Shown here: one piece after another, positions 7,799 through 17,147 of the stretch
How the letters are laid out: every line of letters begins with the position of its first letter
Position numbering within the stretch: position 1 is the first letter of the stretch
Assembly: GCF_030816115.1 (NCBI RefSeq)
Contig: NZ_JAUSXQ010000001.1
Location: 1,178,001 to 1,242,000 of the forward strand
From: Chryseobacterium sp. W4I1
Lineage (GTDB): Bacteria > Bacteroidota > Bacteroidia > Flavobacteriales > Weeksellaceae
DNA length: 64,000 nucleotides
Direction of reading: 5' to 3'
Made by a program: the position numbers and the translations under genes
Notes under the pieces: generated by a model
Seen by the model: only the letters and a program-made list of their open reading frames with translations
Databases searched by the model: none
Told to the model about the DNA's origin: nothing

Positions 7799-8425
7799 TT
7801 AGTACTTCGTTAAAATTTCCATCAGCATCAGTATGGACACCAGTTTTTTAGAAGACTGGTATTCCGGGTTTAGCTGATCCCGTATTTCTCCTAAAGCTTT
7901 GCTTAATTTATTACTCACTGTTTTGTTGCTGATTCCCAGTGCTTCTGCTGTTTCATGCACAGACATATTCCTTCTGATCCTCATATCATATACCGTTTGC
8001 TCTGTAGAAGGAAGCTTTGAAACCACCTCATCTATCATATTTAATAAAGTTGAAATCTCGTTTTCTTCAAGAATCTCAAAATATTCTGTATCCGATATAT
8101 CCATTTCTCCGGTAAGATCGAACTCATCCATACTGATGGTAGGAAGCCCTTTTTTAGAACTGTTATAATGATCGATAATCCGGTAATGAAGATAACGGAG
8201 CAGGTAGCCTTTGGCATTTTCAGACTCATCTGTCTGTATGGTATCCGTATTTTCAAGTATTTTTATCCAGAGATTCTGCAGCAGTTCTTCAGACATCTCT
8301 TTGTCCCTCGTCCTCATGAAAACAAAACGGTAAAGACTGTCCCAATACCGCTCGTAAAGCAGCATGAATGCAGGGTGGTCACCTGATTTTATTTTCTTTA
8401 ATATGGTGTAATCTGTAGGCTTCAT
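7799..8425 (-). CDS. ECF RNA polymerase sigma factor
   Basis: 208 residues. Region 2 spans about residues 12-90 (GDHPAFMLLYERYWDSLYRFVFMRTRDKEMSEELLQNLWIKI), and region 4 spans about 135-190 (LPSTEQTVYDMRIRRNMSVHETAEALGISNKTVSNKLSKALGEIR). This is the Bacteroidota iron/polysaccharide-uptake type of ECF sigma. It would direct polymerase to the FecR/TonB-receptor genes next door. It is transcribed away from fecR (221 bp shared region), whereas in most such loci sigma and anti-sigma genes follow each other on one strand. The C-terminal tail of about 20 residues after region 4 is slightly longer than usual. Confidence 0.9.
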   Translation of the reverse strand: MKPTDYTILKKIKSGDHPAFMLLYERYWDSLYRFVFMRTRDKEMSEELLQNLWIKILENTDTIQTDESENAKGYLLRYLHYRIIDHYNSSKKGLPTISMDEFDLTGEMDISDTEYFEILEENEISTLLNMIDEVVSKLPSTEQTVYDMRIRRNMSVHETAEALGISNKTVSNKLSKALGEIRDQLNPEYQSSKKLVSILMLMEILTKY

Positions 8426-8654
8426 ATGGTTACTGCAAAATTACCTAAAGGAAAATTAACTTTTTGTGAACAATGGCTATTCTAAGATTAATTAATTCTA
8501 AAAAAATCCCCGTAATGTGAATCAAATGTTGAGAAAATAAGCAAACTGCCCGAAATTGTTAACAACTTGATTTTAATATGAATACAATGTGAATAGCTGC
8601 CTGGGGAAGTTTTTAATTTTCATCGTCTTATAGATAGAAGTATCTGTGAATACC

Positions 8655-9614
8655 ATGAAATATTTTATGAAAAGCTCAAAATATAAAAATACAGAAGCAT
8701 TTGTTTTTAAACTCTGGAAAAGGGAAGTAACCGAACAAAAGATCTCGGGAAAAGAAAATGAAATTTTAAACCAATGGAAAACCCGGGCAGAAAAAGACCT
8801 GGACAAAATCCACATGCAGGAATCTAAGGAAAGAGTGCTGTCTGCGCTGGAGGTTTACTTTATCCAGCCTGTAAAGACCACCCGAATTCATTTCTTAAAA
8901 AAATATGCTTATTCCGTTGCCGCAGTCCTTATTTTACTTTTATCAGTAGGGGGACTCCTTACTTATCATACTTTCTTTAAACCTGATGTATATACTTCGG
9001 AATCCGGGAACCAAAAAGTATTTCTTGCCGATGGCTCTGTAGTGACCCTTTTAGCAGGTGCAGAGCTTACTGTAGAAAAATCATTTCCTGCTTCTACCAG
9101 AATAGTGGATCTGAAAGGAGATGCCATTTTTTCTGTAGCTAAGTCAAAAACACATCCTTTTATTGTTCGTGCAGACGGTTTCAGTACTAGAGTACTGGGA
9201 ACTGTTTTTAAAATCTCCCAGTCTGGAAAAGATAAATCCGTACAGCTTTATGAAGGGAAGGTCGCTGTATCCTATGCCGGAACTCCCGTTTCCTATCTGA
9301 AGCCCAATCAGAAGTGGACGAATTTCGGAATAGCACGTACTGCTGCCGTCATATTGATTCCTCAGGAAAATAAGTCAGGAAAAGAAAAAACAATGCTGCT
9401 GTCACTAAGTTTCAATGATGTCACATTAAAGGAAGTTGCAGAAGTAATGCAAAACAATTATAAGATCAGGATCATGTATCCCAAAGAAACGGCAGAAAAG
9501 AAAATTACTGCTGACTTTACAGGAGGCTCAGCGGATGAAAATATGGAAGCACTTGCCTTTATTCTTGGACTTGAAGTCCATAAAGAAGATCATATCTACA
9601 CCTTGAAAAAATAA
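8655..9614 (+). CDS. FecR-family anti-sigma factor
   Basis: About 319 residues. The cytoplasmic N-terminal part (residues 1-80) would bind the sigma factor, and one membrane segment follows (YAYSVAAVLILLLSVGGLLTYH). The periplasmic FecR domain has FLADGSVVTLLAGAELTVEKSF, VDLKGDAIFSVAKSKTHPFIVRADGFSTRVLGTVFKIS and a C-terminal STN-like end (LKEVAEVMQNNYKIRIMYP). Such proteins transmit the loading state of a TonB receptor to an ECF sigma factor. A GTG three codons upstream (8646) is an alternative start. The receptor partner is the next gene. Confidence 0.9.
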   Translation: MKYFMKSSKYKNTEAFVFKLWKREVTEQKISGKENEILNQWKTRAEKDLDKIHMQESKERVLSALEVYFIQPVKTTRIHFLKKYAYSVAAVLILLLSVGGLLTYHTFFKPDVYTSESGNQKVFLADGSVVTLLAGAELTVEKSFPASTRIVDLKGDAIFSVAKSKTHPFIVRADGFSTRVLGTVFKISQSGKDKSVQLYEGKVAVSYAGTPVSYLKPNQKWTNFGIARTAAVILIPQENKSGKEKTMLLSLSFNDVTLKEVAEVMQNNYKIRIMYPKETAEKKITADFTGGSADENMEALAFILGLEVHKEDHIYTLKK

Positions 9615-9672
9615 AGATATCCTACCGATTAACATTAAAAATAAAACTTTTAATCAAAGAGAAACTGAATAT

Positions 9673-12600
9673 ATGAAAAGATTGAAATGCGGTCTTACCG
9701 TTGCAGCAGTATTTTTTACAGTAGCAGCCGAAGCACAGGAGCTGGTCCAGAAAGTATCATTTTCCGTCCCGGCAAGCAGACCACTTATTGAGGTGCTGGA
9801 AGATTTTGCCGGAAAAACGGGAATGCGGCTGGCTTATTCCAAAACAGATATTAAAGAGCTGAAGGTGAAGGGCGTAAAATGTGAAAACACTTCTGTAAAT
9901 AACTGTCTGAAAGACATTACAGACGGACTTCCCGTAGCATTCCGGCTGCGTGGGGATCTTATTTCAATTAAATATGAAGGAACAGGTATTTCTGTAACAG
10001 GAAACGGAAGGATCTCCGGAAAAATAGTGGATGAAGTCGGAAATCCGGTGGCCGGAGCAGAAGTAACGGTTGCCAGAAAAACGGTAACTACCGATAACAA
10101 CGGGGATTTTGTAGTAGATCTTCCTGCCGGAGTTTACAGTCTTACCGTAAAAGCATCAAAATACAGTCCGTTGAGGGTAGAAAAACTCTCAGTCAGCAAT
10201 AATGAAACCAACAATGTCTCATTTGCGATGAAAACAGTATCAGATAAAATAACAGATATCAGGGAAGTGGTTATCACCGGAACCCGAAAGGCAGATACAC
10301 AGGCCGGACTTCTTGCCCAGCAGAAAAAAGCTGCTCAGATGAGCGACGGAATCTCCGCTGAACAGATCGCAAAAACTCCGGATAATGATGTAGGAGGGAC
10401 TTTGAAAAGGGTAACCGGTATTACAACCATCGACAATAAATATGTAGTGGTACGTTCCATGGGAGAACGCTGGAATACGGCAGCTATGGACGGTATCAAC
10501 CTTCCGAGCACCGAAGCCTATAACCAGAACTTTTCATTTGATATTATTCCTACCGCCATGGTAGAAAGCATAGTGGTGAGCAAGACCGCAACACCGGATA
10601 TGAATGCCAGCTTTGCCGGAGGATATGTAGAAGTGAAGACCAAAGATATTCCCAATGAAAACTTTACGACGGTCAGCATGGGAACTTCCTATAACGATCA
10701 GTCGGCGTTTAAAGAATTTCTTACCCATAAAAGAGGAAAAAATGATTACTTCGGCTATGATGACGGAACCAGGGATTTTCCCAAAGGTCTCGAAGCTACA
10801 GACTGGAACAATCCACTGTTTTTTGAACAGTCCAGGAGATTTACGAATGATAATTTTTCCACGTTCAGTACAACAGGGGACATGGGATCTAATCTGCAGA
10901 TGGCTTTAGGAAGAACATTTGCCCTTAAAAATAATAATAAATGGGGTTTTGCAGGCGCTTTTACGGTAAGGAATGAACAGAATAAGCTGGACATAGATCA
11001 TACCGGAAGAGGAAACTGGCTGGATACTACGTCACCCTATGATCCGCAATGGCAGGAGAAAGGAATTGATCCCATTACATTTTACAACTTTAAAAATAAA
11101 GGGGCTTCCTACAATTACAATTCTACCGTAGCTGGAATGCTTAATTTTGGATTGCAACTGGGTAAAAACAGAATTTCATTCCGTAATTCATATACTCATA
11201 TTTATGATAATACGCTGACCAGAGTAACGGGCTGGAATCAGTATGCCAGTGGCAGTGGAATGGCAGTCAACGCAGAAGCATCCTACAATTATTTTTATAA
11301 CGGAGTCATTCCCAATAATGATCCTGCACAGATCAAAGGATTGGATAAACCCTATACCGACAATACCAATTATCCTATTTACCAGACCCTTCTGCAGAAT
11401 AAGCTGGAAGGAAATCACAAAATAAAAAATGTTGATATCAACTGGTTTGCCGCCAGAACAGGCGTGAAATCTGATACAAAAGACTACACACAGTATCTAA
11501 GCCATTATGACTTTATTGGGCTGGATATCCTTAATTATCACGAGATCTATAACACCGGATCCAATTTTTACAGAGGTTACATTGCCAACAAAGAAACGGA
11601 TTACAACTATGGCGCTTCTCTAAAATGGAATATAGACAGAGGAAGTTTTAAAACTGATATTAAGGCCGGATATGCAGGGGTTATAAAAAACAATACCAAT
11701 CAGCAGCAGAAGTTTTTTTTAAGGGTAGATGAGAATAGGGATGTTCCCAACAGTGAAAAAAACCATCTGAGAATGTATGGATCTCTTGCGAGCTGGTTTG
11801 ACGGCTCTCAATATATTCCGGGAGGTATCGGATGGCAGACCAAGCCGATGTACAAAAATGATAAATATGAAGGGAAGGTAACCCAGAACGCATTTTATGT
11901 GATGTTTGACAATAGATGGAGTAATAAATTAAGACTGGTTTGGGGACTGCGTGCAGAATACTTTAAATATGATCTTATTTCTCAGCAGGTAGATATTTCG
12001 GATAACCAGACGGTCAATAAAGCTGCGGTAGAAGATAAGCCATGGCAGTGGATGCCTTCTGCCAATTTTACCTACAGCCCTACTAACAAAATCAATGTAA
12101 GGCTTGCCTATAATAAAACAGTTATTCGTCCTCAGTTCAATGAAAGAACAGGACTGCCTTATTTTGATCCGATAGCGAACGGTTTGATCTATAACACGGA
12201 AATGACCTCATCGGTGGTCAATAATTATGATTTCAAATTTGAATGGTTTCCGGGACTTGGTGAAATATTTTCTATGGGACTGTATTACAAGGATATTGAT
12301 AAACCCATTGAGCGTGAAGGGCATTTGTCCAGTGAGGGCAACCTTTACCTTTATAATGGAAATTCTAAAAATGCAAAGCTGAAAGGAGTGGAGGTTGAAG
12401 TAAGAAAAAACCTGAGTTTCATAAGTGGAGGAGCCCTGCTTGAAAAACTTTTTATCAATGGAAATTTTACCTATAACAGTACCAAAGTAATTGCTTTCAA
12501 AGATCAGTATAAAACAGGTGATAACGATGCAACCTATGAAGTGGAAAGACCGTTGTACGGGCAGACTCCTTATGCCTATAATTTGGGAGTGACCTACGAT

Positions 12601-12981
12601 GGAAACCGTTTGGGAGCCAGCTTTTTATACAATGCCAAAGGAGACCAGTACATTACGGTAGGTTATGCTTATAACGGCGAAGAGATCCAGCGTCCTTATG
12701 CTGTAGCCGATGCGCAGCTTTCCTATAAGTTCTTAAAAAACAGAAATATGGAGCTGAAACTGAATGTGAAAAACCTTTTTAACAGAGTGAAAGAATTCTA
12801 TAATAATTTCAATTCTTATTCTGTGCCGAAAGGATCTGCAGGAAGTACAATATCAACAGAAAGGGAAGCTTGGGAACTGCTACCCGGCGCCACCAATAAA
12901 TATGACAAAAACATCGATAAGATCATGTTTCGTGCTTACAACGGAAGAACGTTCGGTCTGAGTGTGAATTATACTTTTTAA
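9673..12981 (+). CDS. TonB-dependent receptor with STN signalling domain
   Basis: 1102-residue outer-membrane protein. The domains in order are signal peptide (residues 1-21, ending AAEA), STN domain (about 25-105, FSVPASRPLIEVLEDFAGKTG), carboxypeptidase-like beta domain (about 112-190, GRISGKIVDEVGNPVAGAEV), plug (about 205-320, with RSMGERWNTAAMDGINLPST) and a large barrel ending in FGLSVNYTF with terminal Phe. The STN domain is what talks to FecR, so this is the receptor side of the sigma/FecR switch. It lies 58 bp after fecR. The ligand is unknown. The following lipoproteins suggest a surface capture complex (inference). Confidence 0.92.
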   Translation: MKRLKCGLTVAAVFFTVAAEAQELVQKVSFSVPASRPLIEVLEDFAGKTGMRLAYSKTDIKELKVKGVKCENTSVNNCLKDITDGLPVAFRLRGDLISIKYEGTGISVTGNGRISGKIVDEVGNPVAGAEVTVARKTVTTDNNGDFVVDLPAGVYSLTVKASKYSPLRVEKLSVSNNETNNVSFAMKTVSDKITDIREVVITGTRKADTQAGLLAQQKKAAQMSDGISAEQIAKTPDNDVGGTLKRVTGITTIDNKYVVVRSMGERWNTAAMDGINLPSTEAYNQNFSFDIIPTAMVESIVVSKTATPDMNASFAGGYVEVKTKDIPNENFTTVSMGTSYNDQSAFKEFLTHKRGKNDYFGYDDGTRDFPKGLEATDWNNPLFFEQSRRFTNDNFSTFSTTGDMGSNLQMALGRTFALKNNNKWGFAGAFTVRNEQNKLDIDHTGRGNWLDTTSPYDPQWQEKGIDPITFYNFKNKGASYNYNSTVAGMLNFGLQLGKNRISFRNSYTHIYDNTLTRVTGWNQYASGSGMAVNAEASYNYFYNGVIPNNDPAQIKGLDKPYTDNTNYPIYQTLLQNKLEGNHKIKNVDINWFAARTGVKSDTKDYTQYLSHYDFIGLDILNYHEIYNTGSNFYRGYIANKETDYNYGASLKWNIDRGSFKTDIKAGYAGVIKNNTNQQQKFFLRVDENRDVPNSEKNHLRMYGSLASWFDGSQYIPGGIGWQTKPMYKNDKYEGKVTQNAFYVMFDNRWSNKLRLVWGLRAEYFKYDLISQQVDISDNQTVNKAAVEDKPWQWMPSANFTYSPTNKINVRLAYNKTVIRPQFNERTGLPYFDPIANGLIYNTEMTSSVVNNYDFKFEWFPGLGEIFSMGLYYKDIDKPIEREGHLSSEGNLYLYNGNSKNAKLKGVEVEVRKNLSFISGGALLEKLFINGNFTYNSTKVIAFKDQYKTGDNDATYEVERPLYGQTPYAYNLGVTYDGNRLGASFLYNAKGDQYITVGYAYNGEEIQRPYAVADAQLSYKFLKNRNMELKLNVKNLFNRVKEFYNNFNSYSVPKGSAGSTISTEREAWELLPGATNKYDKNIDKIMFRAYNGRTFGLSVNYTF

Positions 12982-13031
12982 ATCTCTTAAACGGATAACC
13001 ATATACAAGGACTCATAAAAAACTTACAACA

Positions 13032-14318
13032 ATGAAAAAACTAATCTTGATTGCAACAGCGGCACTATTTACAGCCTGTCAGAATGATCATTTAGAAGGT
13101 TCTTCTTCATCTTTCGAAATGAAGCAGACCTTAGCAGAATATATTACAGCTTCATCCTTACCTGTAACTCCGGTTAGCGGTCAAATCACATCCAACACAA
13201 CGTGGAGTGGGATTATTGAGATCGATGGAATTGTAACGGTTAAAAATGGGGCTACATTAACAATTCTTCCCGGAACCTATATTAAGGCAAAACCGAAGGA
13301 TACAGCTGCTCCAACCGGGCTTTTGGTTATTACAAAAACCGGAAAGATTAATGCTGTTGGAACAGAAACTCAACCTATTGTTTTTACAAGTTACAGACTA
13401 TTGGATGGAGACGAAAATACCACGCCTCAGACCGGAGACTTCGCAGGTGTGATCCTATTGGGGGATGCGCCTACGAATACACCATCTACTACAACGATTG
13501 ACGGACTTTTCGGATCTGATTACTATTATGGAGGGGGCAATCAGGATCATAATGGTGGAATAATGAAATATGTGCGTATTGAGTTCGGAGGGTCTGATAT
13601 ATTACCACAGGTGATCCATGAGATTACATCTCTTACATTAGCTGGGGTAGGAAAAGGAACGATACTGGACCATATCCAGGTTTCTTACGGTAAAGATGAC
13701 TCTTTTGAATTCTTCGGAGGAAATGTCAATGCAACTAACCTGATTTCCTTTGCACCGGATGATGATAACTTCGATTTTAATACCGGATATACAGGAACAA
13801 TTACCTGTGCTTTGGCTTTAGCTGATTACAATTCTATACACAGTCTAAGTGGGAGTGTCTATGATTCTAACGGAATAGAGTTGGATAACAATCCTACTGG
13901 AACTGCTACCTCACTGATTACGCATCCTATCATCAATAATCTAACCATTGTTGGTACTCCCAAAGCTGCTTTTGGTACAATGTACGGAAAAGGAATTTAT
14001 ATCAGAAGAAATGGGAAATTAACAATAAACAATGCGGTAGTGACGGGTTATCCTACAGGAATCAAGGTAGAAGGAACAGGTTCAGAACTCTCTTCCAGCT
14101 CAGATTATAGCAGCATTAAGATACATGGATTTGATCTTGCTGCTACAGGTACAGGAACAGCATCAATTCCTGCCGGCAACCTATTGACAGGAACTACAGC
14201 TTCACTTTGGGGGATGAGCCAGCCGTACTTCAATGAAGGACCATGGAATGTATCGCCGAGAAACTGTGGAAGCTTCCAGGGAAGTTGGACAAAATATGAC
14301 TTTTCAATTTTAGAATAA
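13032..14318 (+). CDS. Surface lipoprotein with parallel beta-helix character, paralogue 1
   Basis: 428 residues. The lipoprotein signal is MKKLILIATAALFTACQND, with Cys16 the likely lipidation site. The body is rich in short strand-turn repeats (TTWSGIIEIDGIVTVKNGATLTILPGTYIKAKP, GLLVITKTGKINAVGTETQPIVFTS), which suggest a right-handed beta-helix. Acidic patches such as DDDNFDF may bind a metal ion. It follows the TonB receptor by 50 bp and is followed by a close paralogue at 14659. A role as a surface substrate-capture protein for the receptor is inferred from position only. Confidence 0.7.
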   Translation: MKKLILIATAALFTACQNDHLEGSSSSFEMKQTLAEYITASSLPVTPVSGQITSNTTWSGIIEIDGIVTVKNGATLTILPGTYIKAKPKDTAAPTGLLVITKTGKINAVGTETQPIVFTSYRLLDGDENTTPQTGDFAGVILLGDAPTNTPSTTTIDGLFGSDYYYGGGNQDHNGGIMKYVRIEFGGSDILPQVIHEITSLTLAGVGKGTILDHIQVSYGKDDSFEFFGGNVNATNLISFAPDDDNFDFNTGYTGTITCALALADYNSIHSLSGSVYDSNGIELDNNPTGTATSLITHPIINNLTIVGTPKAAFGTMYGKGIYIRRNGKLTINNAVVTGYPTGIKVEGTGSELSSSSDYSSIKIHGFDLAATGTGTASIPAGNLLTGTTASLWGMSQPYFNEGPWNVSPRNCGSFQGSWTKYDFSILE

Positions 14319-14658
14319 AAACTTTAAAAGCAGACCAATGAAGCAATTGTGCTCTCTGCTTGAAAAGAATAAGATGTAAAGAGCTCTTAATAATAGTAAT
14401 GTACAGGTTTCGGAAACCTGAGGACGACCCGGAACGATACTGATGATGCGCACAGCAGTACCGGATCAGATAAAAACCGATCGCTGTTATTTTTCCCGGA
14501 TGGCAGCGGATAAGCAGGGAACCCCGGCAGGACAGCCCCTCCTGAAATGCAGGGTAAGCATAAAACCAAATCGCAGGAATATAGAGGCGGATGTTCCTAA
14601 ATATTAAAAATTTCCGGTCATCAAAATAACATCACCGGATTTATTAAAAATTATACCA
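14319..14658. other. 340-bp non-coding spacer between the paralogous lipoprotein genes
   Basis: No gene can be supported here. AAGCAGA and TCTGCTT near 14330-14362 could form a hairpin, but without a clean T-run. The stretch at about 14400-14590 is noticeably GC-rich compared with its surroundings. It keeps no long frame with recognisable protein on either strand. It could be an untranslated region with structure, or decayed coding sequence. Confidence 0.5.
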
Positions 14659-15957
14659 ATGAAAAAACTAACTCTAATTGCTGCTGCAGCATTGTCTCTT
14701 ACTGCTTGTCAAAATGATCATCTTGCAGATTCTTCTACCCCTTTCGAAATGAAGTCTGCATCTGCTGAGTATATTACAGCTTCTGCACTTCCTGTAACCA
14801 GCGTGAGCGGTGATATTACTACCAACACAACTTGGAGTGGTGTGGTAGAGCTTAACGGTATCGTAACTGTTAAGAATGGTGCTACATTAACTATTCAGCC
14901 TGGAACTTTCATTAAAGCAAAACCAAACACATCCAATACTGCTACAGGAGTTTTAGTAATCTCTAAAACAGGTAAGATCAATGCTACCGGTACAGAGTCT
15001 CAGCCGATTATTTTTACAAGTTATAAACTGTTAGATGGAAACGAAGATACAACGGCTGCTCCAGGTGACTTTGGTGGTGTGATCATTTTAGGTGATGCCC
15101 CTACCAATACACCTTCTACTAAAACAATTGAAGGATTAAGCGGTTCTGATTTTTATTACGGAGGTACCAATGCATCTCATAATGGAGGAACTTTGAAATA
15201 TGTACGTATTGAATTCGCAGGATTTGACCTTTTAGCTCCAAACTCAGGAAATGAGATCAACGGACTTACTTTAGGAGGGGTAGGAAACGGTACTACTTTG
15301 GATCATATCCAGGTTTCTTACGGGAAAGATGATTCTTTTGAATTCTTCGGAGGTACAGTGAACGCTTCTAACCTTGTTTCTTTTGCTGCGGATGATGATA
15401 ACTTCGATTTCGATAACGGTTATACAGGAACTATTACTTGTGCTCTTGCTTTGGCAGATTACAACTCTACACACAGTCTTAGCGGATCAAGCCCGGATTC
15501 TAACGGTATTGAGCTTGATAACAACGCAGAAGGTACTGCTACACCACTTATCACCAATCCAGTGATCAACAATCTTACGATCATCGGGGCTAAAAACGGT
15601 GCTGCAGGACAGGGTGCTGCTTACGAAAACGGTATCCACATCAGAAGAAGTGGTAAACTAACCTTAAATAACGCTGTAGTAACAGGATATCCTGTAGGAA
15701 TCAAAGTAGAAGGGACAGGTTCTGAACTTTCTTCAGCTTCTACTTTCAGCACGATTAAAGTACATGGATTTACAACTTCTGCTACAGGTTTAGGAACAGC
15801 ATCAATTCCTGCTGCTAACCTGTTGACAGGAACTCCAGCTTCACTTTGGGGTATGAGCCAGCCGTTCTTCAACGAAGGAGCATGGAACGTATCGCCTAGA
15901 AACTGTGGAAACTTCCAGGGAACTTGGACGAAATATAATTTCTCTATTCAGGAATAA
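14659..15957 (+). CDS. Surface lipoprotein with parallel beta-helix character, paralogue 2
   Basis: 432 residues, aligned end to end with the protein at 13032 at high identity (same lipobox LTACQND, same KYVRIEF, DDSFEFFGG, DDDNFDF and C-terminal SPRNCG..QG.WTKY). Differences cluster in loops. The codons differ clearly: this copy uses mostly preferred T-ending codons (GCT, TCT, GGT, CTT), while paralogue 1 is more mixed. This suggests selection for high expression or a different history. A terminator follows at 15968. The function is unknown; it is likely surface-exposed with the receptor above. Confidence 0.7.
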   Translation: MKKLTLIAAAALSLTACQNDHLADSSTPFEMKSASAEYITASALPVTSVSGDITTNTTWSGVVELNGIVTVKNGATLTIQPGTFIKAKPNTSNTATGVLVISKTGKINATGTESQPIIFTSYKLLDGNEDTTAAPGDFGGVIILGDAPTNTPSTKTIEGLSGSDFYYGGTNASHNGGTLKYVRIEFAGFDLLAPNSGNEINGLTLGGVGNGTTLDHIQVSYGKDDSFEFFGGTVNASNLVSFAADDDNFDFDNGYTGTITCALALADYNSTHSLSGSSPDSNGIELDNNAEGTATPLITNPVINNLTIIGAKNGAAGQGAAYENGIHIRRSGKLTLNNAVVTGYPVGIKVEGTGSELSSASTFSTIKVHGFTTSATGLGTASIPAANLLTGTPASLWGMSQPFFNEGAWNVSPRNCGNFQGTWTKYNFSIQE

Positions 15958-15967
15958 GACTTTAAAT

Positions 15968-16003
15968 GCAGGGGAAGCTTCCCATGTCTTTCCCTGCTTT
16001 TAC
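15968..16003 (+). terminator. Terminator after lipoprotein paralogue 2
   Basis: GCAGGGGAAG and CTTTCCCTGC pair over 10 positions with one wobble. A short TTTTAC tract follows. It lies directly downstream of the stop at 15957. Confidence 0.7.
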
Positions 16004-16033
16004 TATTCAAAAATACTCTAATAAATCAGTATT

Positions 16034-16957
16034 ATGAAAAAATTATTTTTATTATCTATTGTATTGGTATCACAGGCTGCGGTAGCGCAGTTTCAGGTAT
16101 GGAGCAATTCTTTTGATACTCCTGCTGATCTCCAGGGGTGGACTACCCATGACCTGAATAACAACGGAAACGGATGGGTTCAGGGACAGAATATCTATCA
16201 TAACGGAACTGCTTTGACATATGGTACTTCAGGAGTTCTCCGGTATTCCGTAAGTTTGGTTCCGACAGGGAATGCTCCTGGTTTCGGTACTGAAAACGAC
16301 TGGATCATTTCTCCGGAGATCAGTCTGGAAGGAGCAGCCGGAACCATCAGTCTTGCAGCCTATATCGGAAGACAGAGAACGACACACCTTAATTTTGGAA
16401 GGGATATTTTTATTTTTGTAAGTACTCCTCAGAAACAGGTTCCTGAATTGGCAGATTTCCAGGCTATGACAGTGGATGCCAATGGAAACGATATTCCAAG
16501 TCCATACAGCATCATCGCAGGAAATACCAACAATCCTTTTCCTGCTGATCTTACCCAGTTCAACGAGAACCTTATTGATATTTCAGCTTTTGCCGGTAAG
16601 AAAATTTACATTGGATTGTGGTCAAACAGAAAGCCAAGCGGTAATAATCTTCAGAATATCAACATTGATGAAATATCGATCTATGCTTCATCATTTTTAG
16701 GCACAAAGGATGTAAAAAAGAAAGAAAATTTAACGAAAATAACAGAAAATCCAGTGAAGGATTTCCTGCAGATCAAACTTAGTCCGGATTTTAGCGAAAA
16801 TAAAACGACGGTGAATATTTACAATATTGCCGGACAGAAAGTATTTTCAGCTCCATACACCAGATCCCTGAATGTAGGAACATTACAGACTGGAGCTTAT
16901 ATCACTGAAATTTATGACGGAAAAACAACTGAAAGACTGAAATTTATCAAAAGATAA
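16034..16957 (+). CDS. T9SS-sorted protein with choice-of-anchor/lectin-like domain
   Basis: 307 residues. The Sec signal peptide ends in AVAQ (residue 18). The middle part has the jelly-roll style of choice-of-anchor domains (FDTPADLQGWTTHDLNNNGNGWVQG, TENDWIISPEISL, GKKIYIGLWSN). The C-terminus has the type A T9SS sorting domain (ITENPVKDFLQIKL, VNIYNIAGQKVF, LQTGAYITEIYDGKTTERLKFIKR). It is therefore exported across the outer membrane and attached or released at the surface. Position in the receptor/lipoprotein locus suggests a part in the same nutrient capture, without direct evidence. Confidence 0.85.
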   Translation: MKKLFLLSIVLVSQAAVAQFQVWSNSFDTPADLQGWTTHDLNNNGNGWVQGQNIYHNGTALTYGTSGVLRYSVSLVPTGNAPGFGTENDWIISPEISLEGAAGTISLAAYIGRQRTTHLNFGRDIFIFVSTPQKQVPELADFQAMTVDANGNDIPSPYSIIAGNTNNPFPADLTQFNENLIDISAFAGKKIYIGLWSNRKPSGNNLQNINIDEISIYASSFLGTKDVKKKENLTKITENPVKDFLQIKLSPDFSENKTTVNIYNIAGQKVFSAPYTRSLNVGTLQTGAYITEIYDGKTTERLKFIKR

Positions 16958-17075
16958 TCAGGCAGTCCTCATGACTTATTAACCTTGAAAACTTAATAGA
17001 TCAAAACAGATCTGCAACTTCCCCGCAGAAAATTTTGATCGCAAACATATCCACTTTAGTTTTTTTATAATTATC

Positions 17076-17116
17076 CTATTGTCCCGTACCTAAACGGGCG
17101 GGGCAATAGTTTTTTA
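17076..17116 (+). terminator. Terminator after the T9SS protein gene
   Basis: CTATTG and CAATAG, with inner CCCGT and ACGGG, form a GC-rich hairpin with a small bulge, directly followed by T6. It separates the T9SS gene from the lipoprotein gene at 17148. Confidence 0.7.
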
Positions 17117-17147
17117 AGTTTAAACATTATCATTCAAAACCATATAA

